Numbered from the stretch's first letter, positions 11,590 to 23,820 are shown. The stretch is 64,000 bases of DNA from Rhizophlyctis rosea (GCA_027596075.1 JADGJC010000146.1:1-64000); one strand, 5' to 3'. Translations and numbers: made by a program. The notes: generated from the sequence alone by a model not told the origin.

Positions 11590-12654
11590 AAGCAGGTCCC
11601 CACGGCTCCTCATCCACCCTGGCAGCACGTGCCAAAAGTCCCTTCACATCCTCCGCCGACCCATCCTTATCAAGCATATCCTTCTTCCACTGCTCAAATT
11701 CTCGATAAGCCCCCGGAACACGGCTGTACGGCTCCCGCATGTTGGGTTTGAATTTGATGCCTAGTTTTGTGAATGCTGTGTCCATTGAGGAGGCGAGGTC
11801 GCTGTTGTCTTCGAGGTCGAAGTCGTCTTCTTCGCCGGGGGTGTAGGGCTTGGGTGGAATGGAAATGCATTCGGTCAATATGGCGCTTTGCTGTATGATT
11901 TCAAATGACACAGGGGGAGATCCTACCTTATTCCCATATCGCGCTTGCCAAGCTTTACTCCACATGTACTCACAAATTCTCAAGAGATGGCGATTGGCAA
12001 GTGCTTGTTCTGCGATGTGGACGGCTTTGCGAATCCGAGATTGTCGACCAGAACAACTGGTAACAATACAGAACGTCGGTTTTTGAATGAGTGCATATTG
12101 ACAAGGAACAAAAGGTGTCATTTGACAAACGACGGCCCAACTTACGTATGACAGAAATACCGTTGTCCAGATGCTTCACTTCGCTTTGGACAGTCAGGCG
12201 ATTTGAATCCTCTGCACATGCGCTTTTCATCTTTGTCAACTATGTCGACGTGCGCGGTGTGCTGTTGCTCCCCTTGGGTGTGCGTGGGCGCGTCATTGCA
12301 ATTTCCATCCATCTGTCTGTCTCCTCTTCTGGGCAAGGAGCCACTCTGATTGCCCTCTCCGAAAATCGATGCTGGATCTTCATTTCCCTCGTCAAAGCGT
12401 GGCACCTTCGCACTCATACCCATCGTGATAGCCTTCGACGGCTCTGCGCTTACCAGATCTGAAGGATCCCTCCTAACTTGTTTGGTCAAACTAACCGAAA
12501 TCTTTGAAGTCCTTCGCTTTGCTTCCGAGGTCGTAGGTGAGGACTTTTCAACCGCCAGCCGTTTATGGGCCAGGGCCGCAAGTCGGCCGGAAGTGCGAGA
12601 GGACGCGCTCCGTTGGAGCTGGCCAGTGGGCTGTGTTTCTAAAGAGACAGACAT
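10442..12654 (-). CDS. Large orphan protein with Cys cluster and Asp tract
   Basis: Exons 12654-12146 and 12056-10442 join across an 89-bp GTAAGT...CAG intron to give about 707 residues. The N-terminal ~125 residues are disordered. A short conserved-looking block spans the junction: MCRGFKSPDCPKRSEASGQ, then YFCHTCSGRQSRIRKAV, with Cys and His spaced like a small zinc-binding or histone-reader module, followed by the helical stretch ALANRHLLRICEYMWSKAW. A run of nine Asp is encoded by a GAT repeat at ~11559-11589. The rest is Ser/Pro/Thr-rich with basic patches such as KKRK. A nuclear role is inference; I recognise no family. A 36-bp GT...AG stretch at 11891-11926 is probably exonic. It diverges from jouberin. 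Confidence 0.55.
11559..11589. repeat. (ATC)n microsatellite within coding sequence
   Basis: About ten uninterrupted ATC units on the + strand, read on the minus strand as GAT and translated as an Asp run. Length variation would keep frame, so the tract could vary between strains. Confidence 0.8.
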
Positions 12655-13542
12655 CTTGCTGGCAAGCGTGACTTGGCGCTCTCGGTTGCAAAAGGCAAGC
12701 TTGTTGTGAGCATCGCATTCAAAAGGGTTCGTTTGGCTTCAAAAAAGTGCATGTTGAATAATCATGGAATGATCTGAATGTCTCCGAACAATCACTTACA
12801 TGTCAATGGTGCTCTAAATGGATGGTCGCTTAGGAGTGAGATGCACGATGCGGCCCAGAAGCAAGTCTGACGGAGCTGGTAGCCCTGCGCTATGATGGAG
12901 TAATGTTCAGCATTGGAGCGTTGAGTAGACGCACCAAGCTCAAATGCGGCCGTTGCCTCCGCAAAGCTTGAATTTAAGATCTTGGCGGACTGCCCCTTTG
13001 TCTGTATTTTGTCGAATCTCCCACACGGCTGACAGAACAAGCAACTTTCGGCAGCAGTATCTAAAGGAAGTCTTCATAACCCATTCTATGTCCGCTCCCC
13101 TGAATTCAAGACTAGCCGCTGAAGTAGATACGAACCCTAACTTGCGTTTTATTCAATGACTCTTTGCTGTTAATGACTGCCTGCTTGGTGAATGCGGAAG
13201 AGATAGGAGCCGAATGGGAACGATTGAGATATGTGCCAAAAGGTTGCGCTCAACTTTGGGTCAATTGCGCCCTTTCCGGAGGGCAGTTTCAGCAGCCACA
13301 CAACATTGGTCAGGAAAGAGAGGCTTTGATTTCAGGGTCGTTTTGAACAGGAGTTGTGAATGGGATTGGGGGTTAGCCGATCAAGTCAGACGGCACAGTC
13401 ACTTCCATCTCTCATCTATCGCGATCAATCACCACGCAAAGGGATCGACAATTTGACAAAGCATGAGATGTTCCGCCTCCATAGCCGATTCGGCGCAGTG
13501 AGTGCTGAGAAGCTACTGCAGTTTTTCATTTTCCTGAACACT
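12655..13542. promoter_or_regulatory. Divergent intergenic between the 12654 gene and jouberin
   Basis: About 890 bp holding the 5' ends of two divergent genes. An upstream in-frame ATG at 13360 could extend jouberin by 61 residues, but those look like non-coding sequence. No motif stands out. Confidence 0.35.
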
Positions 13543-16500
13543 ATGCCTCGTTCTACATCAGCACGGCCTCCCAGAATTGATACTACTCGACCTGGAACGG
13601 CGATTGACGAACCCGATGACCCCCTTTCATCGACACCAATAGTGGAAGTTTCCCTAACCCCAACCACTGAGGGATCGATCCATACTATTTCTTCTCGAAA
13701 AAGGAAGACATCCCGGCAAAAATCTGATCGAAGTGCATCTGCAGAAACAGAAAAGGAAGATGGTCGGAAAGGACGTACCCGGTCCAAACATACAACTAAG
13801 GATGCCTCAACCGTCGCGACTAACAATGAGGGAAATCAACCAGAGGCTGGTAATACGAGGTCACATCAGCGTCGAGATGGTGGGATGACAGAGCAGTTGG
13901 GAGCGGTGGGTGGAGCAGAAAGCACTGAAGATCAAAGGAGTAGAAAAGGGAGTAAGAGCAGAAGAAGAAGAAGTGAAAGTGAGAACACTACCAAGCTAAA
14001 GCGGTCCCCGTCCGACAACGCGGATGTCAATCCCCCTCAGCCTGCATATGCCTCAGAAAACACCCACAAGCGTGAGAAGTCACATCGAAGGCATCATTCC
14101 TCACAATCAGACCGCAACAAACCTAAATCCACCCACACCCGTGACCCATCGGCAACCACCCTCCTTCCCGAATCGTCCCGTCCTTCAAGCGCCGCACCCC
14201 ATCCTACCCGCGCTCCACCATCCCGTAGATCTTCAATCTCAACAACATCCAACCAGCAACGTGGCGGCAAGGGACTTTGGTCCATCTTGTCTAAATCAAC
14301 ACTGGCATTGAGCGTATTCAAGAAGGCGAGCTTGAGCGTAGATCAGCCGACTGGAGCTGACGGTAGTAGAAGAGGGAGAAGTAGACGGGGCAGCTTAAAG
14401 AGACGTGATGGTACAGATTACGAAGGAAGGGAAAACGATGATGAGGAAACCGGTGACCGAGCCGAACGCAAACGACGGAAAAAGAAAAGCAAAGACCGAT
14501 CCACCTCCCAGCACCCCGAAGATGGCAATGAAGCGGCCAAGTCATCCAAAAAGGAAATGAAGGCAAAGAGAAAGAAAGATAAGAGCAAGAAGAAGGAACG
14601 GGACAAGGAAGAAGAGATGTTGCCTCCATCGATTTTTGATCATGTTCGGAAACGACCGGAGGATTTTGTTAATTGCATTACGTGCGTTACAGTCCATGGC
14701 ACAGATGAGTTGATGCCGGATATGAAGATCGTCCGACCTGTTGTGAAGGTGTCCTTTGTAGGTGGGTTTCTCAAATACGTGGAACGGATACGGCAACTGC
14801 AACTGACATGCGTAAAACTGCAATACCCAGATATCCGAACAGGCGCTTACATCCTTAAGAAGCATCCCAAACGACCGGCGACAACCTTCCATGAACCAGA
14901 GTATATGGATTGGATCCTGCCGGTCATGACTACTGTAAGCAAATGTTTCATTCATCACCTTCCATTGATTGTCCATCCTTATTTGGGTATTCACTCCAGC
15001 GTTGCGCACCCAAAAGTCTCACAACCTCCTCACCGGCCCCACAATGGGAGGAGGAGCTGCTTGTGAACGAGGACTATCTGTATTTCGTTGATAACCCGAA
15101 TGTGATGGCGCTGTTTGAGGTCCTGGATATGGGGAGAGACGGAGGGTAGGTATTGTATTTGGAGTTTTGCGCTTGTAATTCAGGAGTATCGCCAGAGCTC
15201 GGCGGAATCGAATGGGTTGGTAATACCTAAAACCCTTTTTGAAAACAGAACATCAGCAACCGACGGATGGCATCGTGTCTCGTGGGGTTTCTTGAAATTG
15301 TTGAACGGGGCAGGAAGAACAAACACTGAACAGCAGGTAAGGATGCACTCCACGGCCTATTTTTCATTTAGGCGACATCGACTTTCGGGATTTAGATGCT
15401 TCAATCTGATCTGCCTCCTCATCAAATCCCACAAACGAAAGGTTCGCCTCCAATTATATCACTACCCCAAAAACCACCACCCACACACTGCGTTGTCGGC
15501 AGTGGAAGTCATCCATGATGTCAGGGAGGAGCATCTTGATGGCGAGGGACATCCTGCCATTCAGCAGCATCGCCGACCTCATGCTCTACCTCCACAACCC
15601 GACGTCTTTCTATGTTGGGCAAGTGGAGCAGCGGGACGGAGGAAGTACCCCTCTACTTTGTACGTATTTTGAGCAGCCTTTGCAGGTGTTGGATTATACT
15701 GGAAAGATGTTGGGAAACTCATGCAGAGGGATCCAACCGGACCAATCACCCAGGAGGGGGGAACTGTTCAATGGCTGATCTTACATCCCTACCTGTCGAT
15801 ATCGCAGATATGTGACAATGTCCGGCCGTCCCGCGCCGCCTCAACGACAGGTCACTTACCGGCCACGGTCGGCGATGGAGATCGAGAAGGGCAAATTGAC
15901 TTTGGACCAAGTATGTAAATATAGAATCACCCGTTTCTTACTACATGAATCGCTGATGCCGCGCTTTACTGCTCCGTCGCCGTCCACAGCTGCTGAACCT
16001 CTACGAAGCACGCAAACGCGGCGCCGAACATGATTTGTTGTTGAAGAGTTTGATGGATTTGAATCCCGATTTAGTAAGTTTGAACAACCTCTCTTGGCGA
16101 AATTATTTTGTTGGTGTTGTATATCACGCAACCAAGTTGGCACACTCAGGATGAGCACTGACCCACAAAATCCTCCTTTCCTAGCCCGAATGGAGTCGAA
16201 AACCCGGTCAAAGATGCAAACTCCCCAACAAAATCATGTACCGCATCGACCCTGGTGGGATGTAAGTCCCAATTGCCATGTCTTTCTGCAACCCCAGCAT
16301 ATTCCCTTCCCGCTCACAAAATACACTCACAGGGGCGCATCATCTGCATCCTTCTCACCAACCGGAACATACCTCGCAATAGCCTGTCTCCCACATTCCA
16401 CCTCCTCCGGCGGTGCTGCCGGAAGCCTCCTTCAAACTTCCAGCGCAGCAAGCTTAGGTGCATGCGCAATCAAGATTTACCGGGTATTGGATGGGACGAG

Positions 16501-18106
16501 GGTGGGAGTTTGTTTGGGACATAGTGGGATGGTGTATAGTGTTGCTTGGGGAGGGGATGGGTAAGTTCCCGGAGCGGGAGTTTTTTGGTGAGTTATGATG
16601 TTTGACTGATTGGGGGGTCGTTGTCATGTCAGGACAGTATTTTCTGCCTCAGCGGATGGATCGGTGTGCGCTTGGATATTTGATCCGGAAAGTGCGAATA
16701 CGGCGGCGGGAAGGACGCGGTTGGATGCCGTGATGCAGCACCCGGGATATGTCTATTCCCTGGCAGTCTATACAGAGAGTGATGAAGTGCAGTGAGTTTC
16801 GGCTGAGTTTGCGACGTGCGCCCGGTATAGAGGATGCCCTAATGATTGCAGAATATTTGACGACTTACCGCATCCCACTTCCACAACTTATATATATAGT
16901 ACTCTTGCAACCGGCTGCTACGACACCCTCATCCGACTCTATATCTACAGTTCATCATCTTACATGCGCCCTGCTCCATCCAAGAGGATCCGTCAGCCCT
17001 ATCAGACATTACGCGGGCATGATGCCCCGGTGAATGCTGTCGCATTTGGGAAAGCCGGTGTACGATTGTACAGTGCGGATGCGGGAGGCGTGATCAAAGT
17101 TTGGAACTTGGAGGATGGTCGGGGTGGGAGTGACGAATTGGGAAGGAGATATGTTTTGTTACAAGGTGTGTTAATATTCCAGGTAAGAATTGAAGTTGCT
17201 TGCAAGCTTAATCGGATGATTTGTGGCAAAATTGCTCACTTCCATTATTGATAATAGGGTACCGCAATAACATCCCTAACTCTCCACCCTTCAACCCGCA
17301 AACTCCTCGTTCGAACAGCCCACCCAACAAACTCCTTCGGCACCAGCAACATATCCTCAACACTCCACATCCTAGACACTCGCATCCACCGCATCCTAAC
17401 CTCCTACATCCCACCCTCCTCCACATCCTCTCCCCAACCACAATCAGACCACTCCGATAACTCCAAAAGCCCTAAAACCCTCCTCCACCGCTCAACCGTC
17501 ACCCCATGCGGAACGTACGTCTTCGAAACCACCCCATCATCGCAAACCCGCTGCTACCGTTCCGAAGGCGAAAAAGTCACCGCCATATACCAATGCGGAA
17601 GCACCGGGAAAGAGAATAATGTTCCCACGCCTATCGTAGACGTTTCCTTCCATCCCTGGGAACATCTCTGCTGTTTCGTGGGGTTCGGACAGGGCGGTAA
17701 AGTAGAGGTTTGGAGATGGAAGGAAGGGTACGGCCGTGTCGGTGGTGGAGAAGAGGAGGAGGTTGTGTACGATTCCATTACGTCTATGAATACGCTTGCC
17801 TCCACGAAACCCCGCACATCAACACTCTCGAAACACCGCCCACCATCATCTGTAGATTCCTCAAACACGTCGCTGGAGCGGAAACTCAAAGCGCGGAAGA
17901 AGGAGTATGCGAGCTTTGCGGATATTGTGAGGAAGAGTGTTATGGCGCTTGATCAAGATATTGATGATGTGAAGCCTGTTAGGAGGGGGACAGGGAGTGG
18001 GGTGCGGGGTGAGGAGGTGGGGTTGGGGGAGGTGCCGAGACGGAAGGGAAAGTTGGGAAGTTTTTCGGGGAAAGGAATGGTTGGGAAGGTGGTGGGGATT
18101 GAGTGA
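13543..18106 (+). CDS. AHI1: Jouberin (AHI1) homologue, ciliary transition-zone scaffold
   Basis: Eleven exons keep phase throughout: 13543-14934, 15000-15145, 15249-15336, 15442-15659, 15808-15910, 15990-16073, 16185-16261, 16333-16560, 16633-16791, 16900-17182 and 17258-18106, about 1208 residues. The first ~360 residues are basic and disordered. A C2-like region follows with AHI1 landmarks: MKIVRPVVKVSFV, PQWEEELLVNEDYLYF, FEVLDMG, GFLKLLNGAG, VRLQLYHYP, then YPSTL spliced to YVTMSGRP. The PEWSRKPGQRCKLPNK linker leads into WD40 repeats (FSPTGTYLAIAC, VFSASADGSVCAW, LATGCYDTLIRLY, LYSADAGGVIKVWN, VDVSFHPWEHLCCFVGFG). Human jouberin carries a C-terminal SH3 domain; none is visible here. The protein acts at the base of cilia, which fits a zoospore-forming fungus. 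Exon 4 may hold a further in-frame intron before YPSTL. Confidence 0.85.
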
Positions 18107-19044
18107 GGTCAGTCAAGATGTGGGAGGAGGGTTTGTCGTGCAGGATAGCGATTGCCAGGTGAAACAGTTTGGCAGTGCGAGAGAGATTTTGTAACATTTG
18201 ATGGAATTGCTGCGCATACAAAAATGAGGACATGGTTTCTTAGTTGTCCATTTGTTTCGATTTCTTCAGTGGAGTAACAAGTTCCGACATTTCATCTGCA
18301 GTTTAAAAGGTTCGATCGACACATGACCACTTTGGAGTGTGCCAATCCACAACACGCATGCAATCTTTTTTGTGTACAGTACAAAGGGAGTCCCCCAACC
18401 CACTGCACCCTTTTTCCCTCAGCACGCCCTTTCACCAGAACGTGATGGCCGCAGAACTGAGCATAATCGGCCCCGCTGGCTATCAAGCTGCTTCGCGTAA
18501 ATGGGAAATCGCGCACAGACAAAGTGAAGGGCCGCATCAATCCTTGCGTATCAAATGGATGTCCTTTCGTAGAGTCAGCATGCTAAAATTGTTGACGAAT
18601 GTTACGCCGTCCACCGGTTGAACGGAGCAAAGCGTCGAATTGCGCCATAGGCTGAGGCGTTGATTGTATGCATTCGGGACCATGGCCGCGATCCCCCATA
18701 TGATGTTCTAGGATGTGTTTCCGCACATTGCACTACTAGATCAAATCCCCGCCATGACCACCTGCCGGTCCCTTTCTGACATTCTGTAATGTTCGGCAAA
18801 TGATGCGGTGAGTCACCAAAACGATGGCATTCATGGGGACGCACGTGATGCATAAGGTCGTGTGCTCATTGTTCGTTCAACCTTCAACATCAGCATATGT
18901 AAGCTGTTGGGAGGGATTAAGCAACCTCATCAATTCCAAATGCTGCAATGAGGAACCATTTGAGGAGTGATGTGCTACGCAATACGGATTTTATTCAGGC
19001 AGCCCGACGAATCCCCACTATGCTTCTCATCCTCCACCCACTCC
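18107..19044. other. Convergent intergenic
   Basis: About 940 bp after the jouberin stop. Small ORFs here show no family features. I see nothing else to call. Confidence 0.45.
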
Positions 19045-19932
19045 CTAGCAAACATCGGCAATCACCACAACATCCTTCTCACTCTCCATCCACCTCCTAG
19101 CAAACTTCACATAAGGTTCCGCAGCAAAAATTTGCCCAGACGGGTGCCCCTCCTTCTGCAACCGGGGTTCGATCTCATCGTCCCATTTCTTGACAACTGC
19201 ACGCAATTCCTCCTTTTCATATAAAGCATACTGAGGAGTCCACCCATATTCGTCCCAATCAGGCAGGAACAATCGGAACAAGATGTCGCTTGGCTTATGC
19301 TCGCCAATTCCCTCCACGGCCAGGGAGAAGTTCCGGAGCCACTTTTGCTCGACGTAGTTTTTGCCGGGGAACGCGTTGTAGAAGAATTGTCGATAGCAAT
19401 GGTTCAGGAATTGTTGCCATGGGTTGGGGGATGTATCCGTGATAGAGCGGTCACACCCGTCCTTCGCGTGGGAAGCGAGTTGTGTGAAGTAGTTGTTTGC
19501 GATGTGGTTGCAAGCTGTGCAAGGAGGGCGGAGCTGGAAGGCCAAGCGTTCTTGAAGTACGGGATCGGTGAATATGTGAGGGTTGGTGTCTTTGAGGGTT
19601 GTGACGCACAGGTTGAAAAGGGTTTTGGGGCCTTTGTGGTATTGCCTTGTGATGTTGCGGAAGATTGTCCAGTCGAGGGATGGCTTGAGCCACCTCCATC
19701 CTTCTTTGTCGTGCGTCCACGAGTCGTCGTTTCGATCGATCGTCAGGTGGCGGGCACACTCGGTGAGAAGAGGAGTTTCGTCGTCGGAGGACTCGGGGTT
19801 TGCTTTTTGTTCACGCTGATGAAGCGCTTTGAAGTGCTCGTCCAGGCATTTGAGGTCTTCGACGTCCAGGAGACAGGCTTCGGATTCGGAGTTGTGTCGG
19901 AGTACGGCTTCGAGTCCAAAATCAAGACCCAT
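19045..19932 (-). CDS. Orphan protein, about 295 residues
   Basis: A single ORF starts at the ATG at 19932 (MGLDFGLEAVLRHN). The reading frame opens slightly upstream, but only from a non-ATG codon. The protein is soluble, rich in Trp and aromatic residues, with an internal CTACNH cluster and a basic C-terminal third (WDDEIEPRLQ). No signal peptide, membrane helix or known motif. The opposite strand has an open frame of 218 codons over the same DNA, but its translation is Val/Gly-biased and looks like a shadow. Codon choice and amino-acid balance favour this strand. Function unknown. Confidence 0.5.
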   Translation of the reverse strand: MGLDFGLEAVLRHNSESEACLLDVEDLKCLDEHFKALHQREQKANPESSDDETPLLTECARHLTIDRNDDSWTHDKEGWRWLKPSLDWTIFRNITRQYHKGPKTLFNLCVTTLKDTNPHIFTDPVLQERLAFQLRPPCTACNHIANNYFTQLASHAKDGCDRSITDTSPNPWQQFLNHCYRQFFYNAFPGKNYVEQKWLRNFSLAVEGIGEHKPSDILFRLFLPDWDEYGWTPQYALYEKEELRAVVKKWDDEIEPRLQKEGHPSGQIFAAEPYVKFARRWMESEKDVVVIADVC

Positions 19933-20692
19933 CTCGTTGTAAGTGGTTACTGAGAACAGAGGTGCCAATTATGTGTATTTCGATGTGTGAAAGTAGCGTC
20001 TCAAATCTGGTCTCGAATCTCGGGTAAGATGTGTTTTGGGGAAAGGAAAATTGTGGACTGTTGCAATTTGCCACACCGCCCCCACCCTGCCGAAATTTCA
20101 AAAATTTCCGCCTTCGCATTCCCCTGTATGGGAGTGGTAGGACCCGCGCGTTCCAGAGACCCCCATTCCACTCCAGAACCCGAAAGGCTCCCAGCAGTCT
20201 TGACTGGAGCGACACCGACTTGCATCACACTTCAAAACGGCCTTGGCGGTGTTTAATGTTGAAAATGCAGAAATATTACTATTGGAAGATAACCCCCTGA
20301 CAGCTGGAAAACTCCAGAGATGGTATCAATCTGGGTACAACAGGACTAACAACAGAACGTAACCACCCTAACAAAGTAAGCCCTGTAAGTACGTATCTTG
20401 ATTGTCCCCTCTATTATAGAAGGTTCACCAGCCACTGATTCCTTCCTTTTCGACGCTCCTTCAGTCCCAAGCGTTGTTGGAACTGGACTACCACTCTTTC
20501 CCGCCTGAACACAAAGAACCTATGTCCGAATCACCCCCATCTCGATGTACTACTCTACGACGCTTTAATACAAATGATTTCAACCAAGAGGCAGGTGCAA
20601 CGATCGGCGGTAGCGACAAACGGGATCTTGACGGAGGTGCAGCTGTTGATGGCGAGGCTGTTATGGGGCGAAGAAACGCCATTTGCGTTTCG
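19933..20692. other. Intergenic
   Basis: About 760 bp between two leftward orphan ORFs. Several overlapping short ORFs on both strands, none convincing. Confidence 0.4.
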
Positions 20693-21172
20693 TCAGGCGA
20701 ATTTGAAAGAAAGCCTTGCTGGGATCCTCCCAATTGAGCTTGTAACGCAGGTCAGTCCGAGCCTCATGGGTTTCAACCGTGAAGTCACCGGGCAGATGCA
20801 ATGTGTCGCGGCAGTAGAGCGCAAACCCTCCAACACATCATGTTGGCTCGTAGGCAATTTGTCGAACAGAACGGGATAATGCTTTTTTTCATACACGATA
20901 CCGAAAGGATGGCGGAAAACCAAAATGGGTTGGTCATCGGTAGATCCTTCCTTCAGCAGCCCTCTCAAAGTGTGCCCGAACGTCCCATGATCGACCTCTA
21001 CTCCACTCCCGAACCAAAAACCCCTCGTATGGATATTCAAGCCGGCTTTGGGGTTTTGCTTCCGCCAAAGAGTAACCAGGGCAACCTTGATGTCGTATTC
21101 CAAATCGGGAATGGATTCGAATTCCAAGGTGTAAACCTTGTGGTTGTACAGAACGGGAATAACGTATGGCAT
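20693..21172 (-). CDS. Small orphan protein, about 160 residues
   Basis: Starts at the ATG at 21172 with MPYVIPVLYNHKVYTLEF. A predicted beta-rich start (YDIKVALVTLWRKQNP) and an FWFGSG...TFGHTLRGLL segment follow. The last ~45 residues are less protein-like, so a missed 3' intron is possible. The N-terminus loosely recalls ubiquitin-like header domains, but I cannot assign a family. A TATA-like sequence lies near 21269-21276, about 100 bp upstream. Confidence 0.4.
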   Translation of the reverse strand: MPYVIPVLYNHKVYTLEFESIPDLEYDIKVALVTLWRKQNPKAGLNIHTRGFWFGSGVEVDHGTFGHTLRGLLKEGSTDDQPILVFRHPFGIVYEKKHYPVLFDKLPTSQHDVLEGLRSTAATHCICPVTSRLKPMRLGLTCVTSSIGRIPARLSFKFA

Positions 21173-22904
21173 TGTTGATGGAGGGGGAGCGGAGTGTTGT
21201 TGGTAAGTGCCGTATGTACTTCCTGTATGGTAGGCCCGCGAGTTAACTCGTGAGGTGGAATCGACATGTATATAAATGAGCAATCAATGATTCGTTCCTC
21301 GTTCAAATATTTCAACCTGGCACTTACTACGATGCCCTTGCAAAGCCTACTCTTCCTCCTACTGTACTGAAAGGCCACTGCGAGTGTAATTTCGAGTAAG
21401 AGCAAGACCGGTGGCCAATTACACACAAGCGTCTCTGATCCCAACAGATTGTCAGATCATCGTCACAGTGTTGGCTTGTTTCGAGTGGCTGGGAGAGTTT
21501 GGCCGAAAATTCAATAGACTCGGAAGAAGAAATGCTCACATATGGTCCGAACTTTGACCTACGTCAAAATGTAGAGACGATCCACCAGTCCAAGATTAGC
21601 ACATTTGGTGGATCTGGAGCTGACGATCGTCGCACACCCACCCTCCTTTTGATTTGATACCTCAAGCGTTTGTGAAGAGAATTAATTTTCATTGTCAAAT
21701 CATTATGAGAAATACTATCACAGCCAACTTCTTACTAATTGATGAGAAGCACTGCTGAAGTTTTGTATGACTATTTGATGTACAATGGATTAAAAACCAT
21801 ATACGGTCAGCCATTGATCAAGAGGGTTGCTATGTTCATTTCCGAGGACTTCTTCGTATACAGTTGTCCGGGGTCACTTCCAATTACCCAAGTGGCGTAC
21901 TTCTGAGTGTTTCATGAACCCTCTGCACGCGGAGTGTCCTTCGGCCCCAACACATCTAAAGCCTTAAATACAATTACAAAGAAATTTACAGGATTTTCGA
22001 GTAGTCGCTGGTAAGATACAATCAATCCATACCCAGAGAGTTGGAAGTTGCAGCTGGCTTGCAAGCTTCAAGAAGCACTGTAAGAAAAAAAAGGAAGGTG
22101 GGAAATGTGGAGTATATTGCATACAGCCTGTGCTCAAATCAGTCACACCATTTCTGGAAGTGAGCCAACAACACTTCACAACACGCCTGTCACCATCGTG
22201 CCGACATGGTGCTCCAGCCAACCGAGGGAACATACAGGTTGGACACATGTCCCTTGATGAGCAAATCGCTCACAGGCCAACCGGTGATCCCGTCCGTGAA
22301 GCGTCAGTCCGAATAAGCTGCTTTTTCCGAGGGGAACTGCGCAGCATTCGCTCTGAAAACCGAGCTAGGAACCAATTGGTGTCCTTTTTTACTCTGCCGT
22401 GAGGCGCACCGGACGGAACCGAACGTATCGGGCGAGGTTGCTTCCCCGTTATGCGTGCCAGAAACAGACTCAAGTGTCGCCGCTGAGGATCGAACCCAGC
22501 ATTGGCGCAAAGCACAAGTGGACATAAGCTGTGGACGCGAACGAAGTATGATGGGGAGTCCTGTATGTGTTGATAGATGACATGGTTCGTGGTTTTATGA
22601 CACTACGGCATGAGCGATGCTGTGTGTGCTGAAAGGAAAGATTTGTGTGAAGGAGGCACCCAGCATTTGCACATACTACACAGCACACTCAAGAAAGCGA
22701 AAGGACCCGCGCGTATGTGGCGCAAGCGCAGGATCGGAATTGAACAAGCAATGCAACACCTTTCCGTATTGGTGTCCGTTTCCCACGCCTCCCACTTCCA
22801 TCGCCCGATCTTCAAGCAGACATCTTCAACGAATAATCTTCTAGTTGAACAAACATAAATCACCCCCATATATGACCCCAAAGCACCAACCAGTCACCAA
22901 CGAA
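21173..22904. other. Long intergenic with tRNA-like scraps
   Basis: About 1.7 kb without a supported gene. On the minus strand at 22480-22500 there is a complete T-arm-like CTGGGTTCGATCCTCAG, and a weaker TTGTTCAATTCCGATCC at about 22730-22750. No matching D-arm or acceptor stem was found, so these are tRNA-derived scraps at most. Confidence 0.4.
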
Positions 22905-23820
22905 ATGTCTAGTACCGAGCTCGCATCTTTGCCACATAGTAGAGGACATACTGTGCGAAGCCCGCTATCACAAGAGTTATCGCTGGACTCCCCCAACAAC
23001 CGGTCTCATCGGGACAACTATTCACTGGACTCTCCCACCAACTGTCTCCAAGTGGTGGTACGCCGTATGGCTCCGCGCTATGCTCCGTCATACCTCTGTT
23101 GGCAGCTATCCCCGGCAAGCCCTCCAAAAAGTCTGGTCCTTCTTCACGCTCATCACAAACAACCCACACGTCACGAAGTACATACACTCGCTAGATTTCA
23201 GGCCCAAGCTGCTGCCCGTAAATGTGGAACACCCTACCTATTACTGCCAACTGGAAGTCGAAGCAATGAATTCCCTCGTACCGCGCATGGCACTGAATGA
23301 AGTTATAACAACAATGGCCGTCCATCTGAAGAACATGACCGCCCTCCGCACATTACAAGTAGACTTTGACGGAGGACACGAAGAATTTAGCCCCTCAGCC
23401 CTCGCCATCCTCCTCCAAAGCATCCCCCCATCAGTCAAAACCCTATACATAGACGGCTTCCACGCCTGCGTTCAAAAACCCTTCACCCCCGCCCTTCATC
23501 TATGCCCAATCCTTGCGCGCGCAATTTCTCAGATCGAGGACGCAACGCTCATCATGCGCGGATTCTGCCCAACCTTCTTCACGTCCGTCGACGCTTTCCC
23601 CAACTTGAAGGAACTCCACATCCGCATGTATGTCGGGTGGCACTCGTGCCGCAAGCTGGTGGATCACGTACCCAGCTTGTGGCCGGAAGGGTTGGAGGAG
23701 TTTAAGCAGACGGTATTGAAGAACCTGCACAAGATGCCGCAATTGAAGAAGTTTAGTATTCAGGATGAAGTCGATCAGGAGGGCCCGATCAGCATGGTGG
23801 TTGGGAAATTGGCATCATGA
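22905..23820 (+). CDS. F-box/leucine-rich-repeat-like protein with probable 5' frameshift
   Basis: The open frame runs to 23820 and gives a protein with LRR-like strands (SVKTLYIDGF, FPNLKELHIRMY, MPQLKKFSIQDE). The first in-frame ATG is at 23080, but the frame is open back to about 22872 and encodes protein-like sequence (HIVEDILCEARYHKSYRW, WWYAVWLRAML). An ATG at 22905 starts MSSTELASLP in the neighbouring frame; a one-base shift near 22932 would join it to HIVEDIL, giving an F-box-like start. So the gene is either 5'-truncated, frameshifted, or has an unseen first exon. Such proteins usually act as SCF substrate adaptors; here that is inference. Confidence 0.5.

Noticed and set aside
11891..11926. 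36-bp GT...AG stretch in the Asp-tract gene
   Set aside because: Too short for an intron and in frame without stops; treated as exonic.
19297..19953. 218-codon ORF on the + strand opposite the 19045 orphan
   Set aside because: Val/Gly-biased translation with no domain; mirrors the minus-strand gene's codon pattern.
22470..22525. Intact minus-strand tRNA
   Set aside because: T-arm is good but no 5' acceptor strand or D-arm exists at the right distance.
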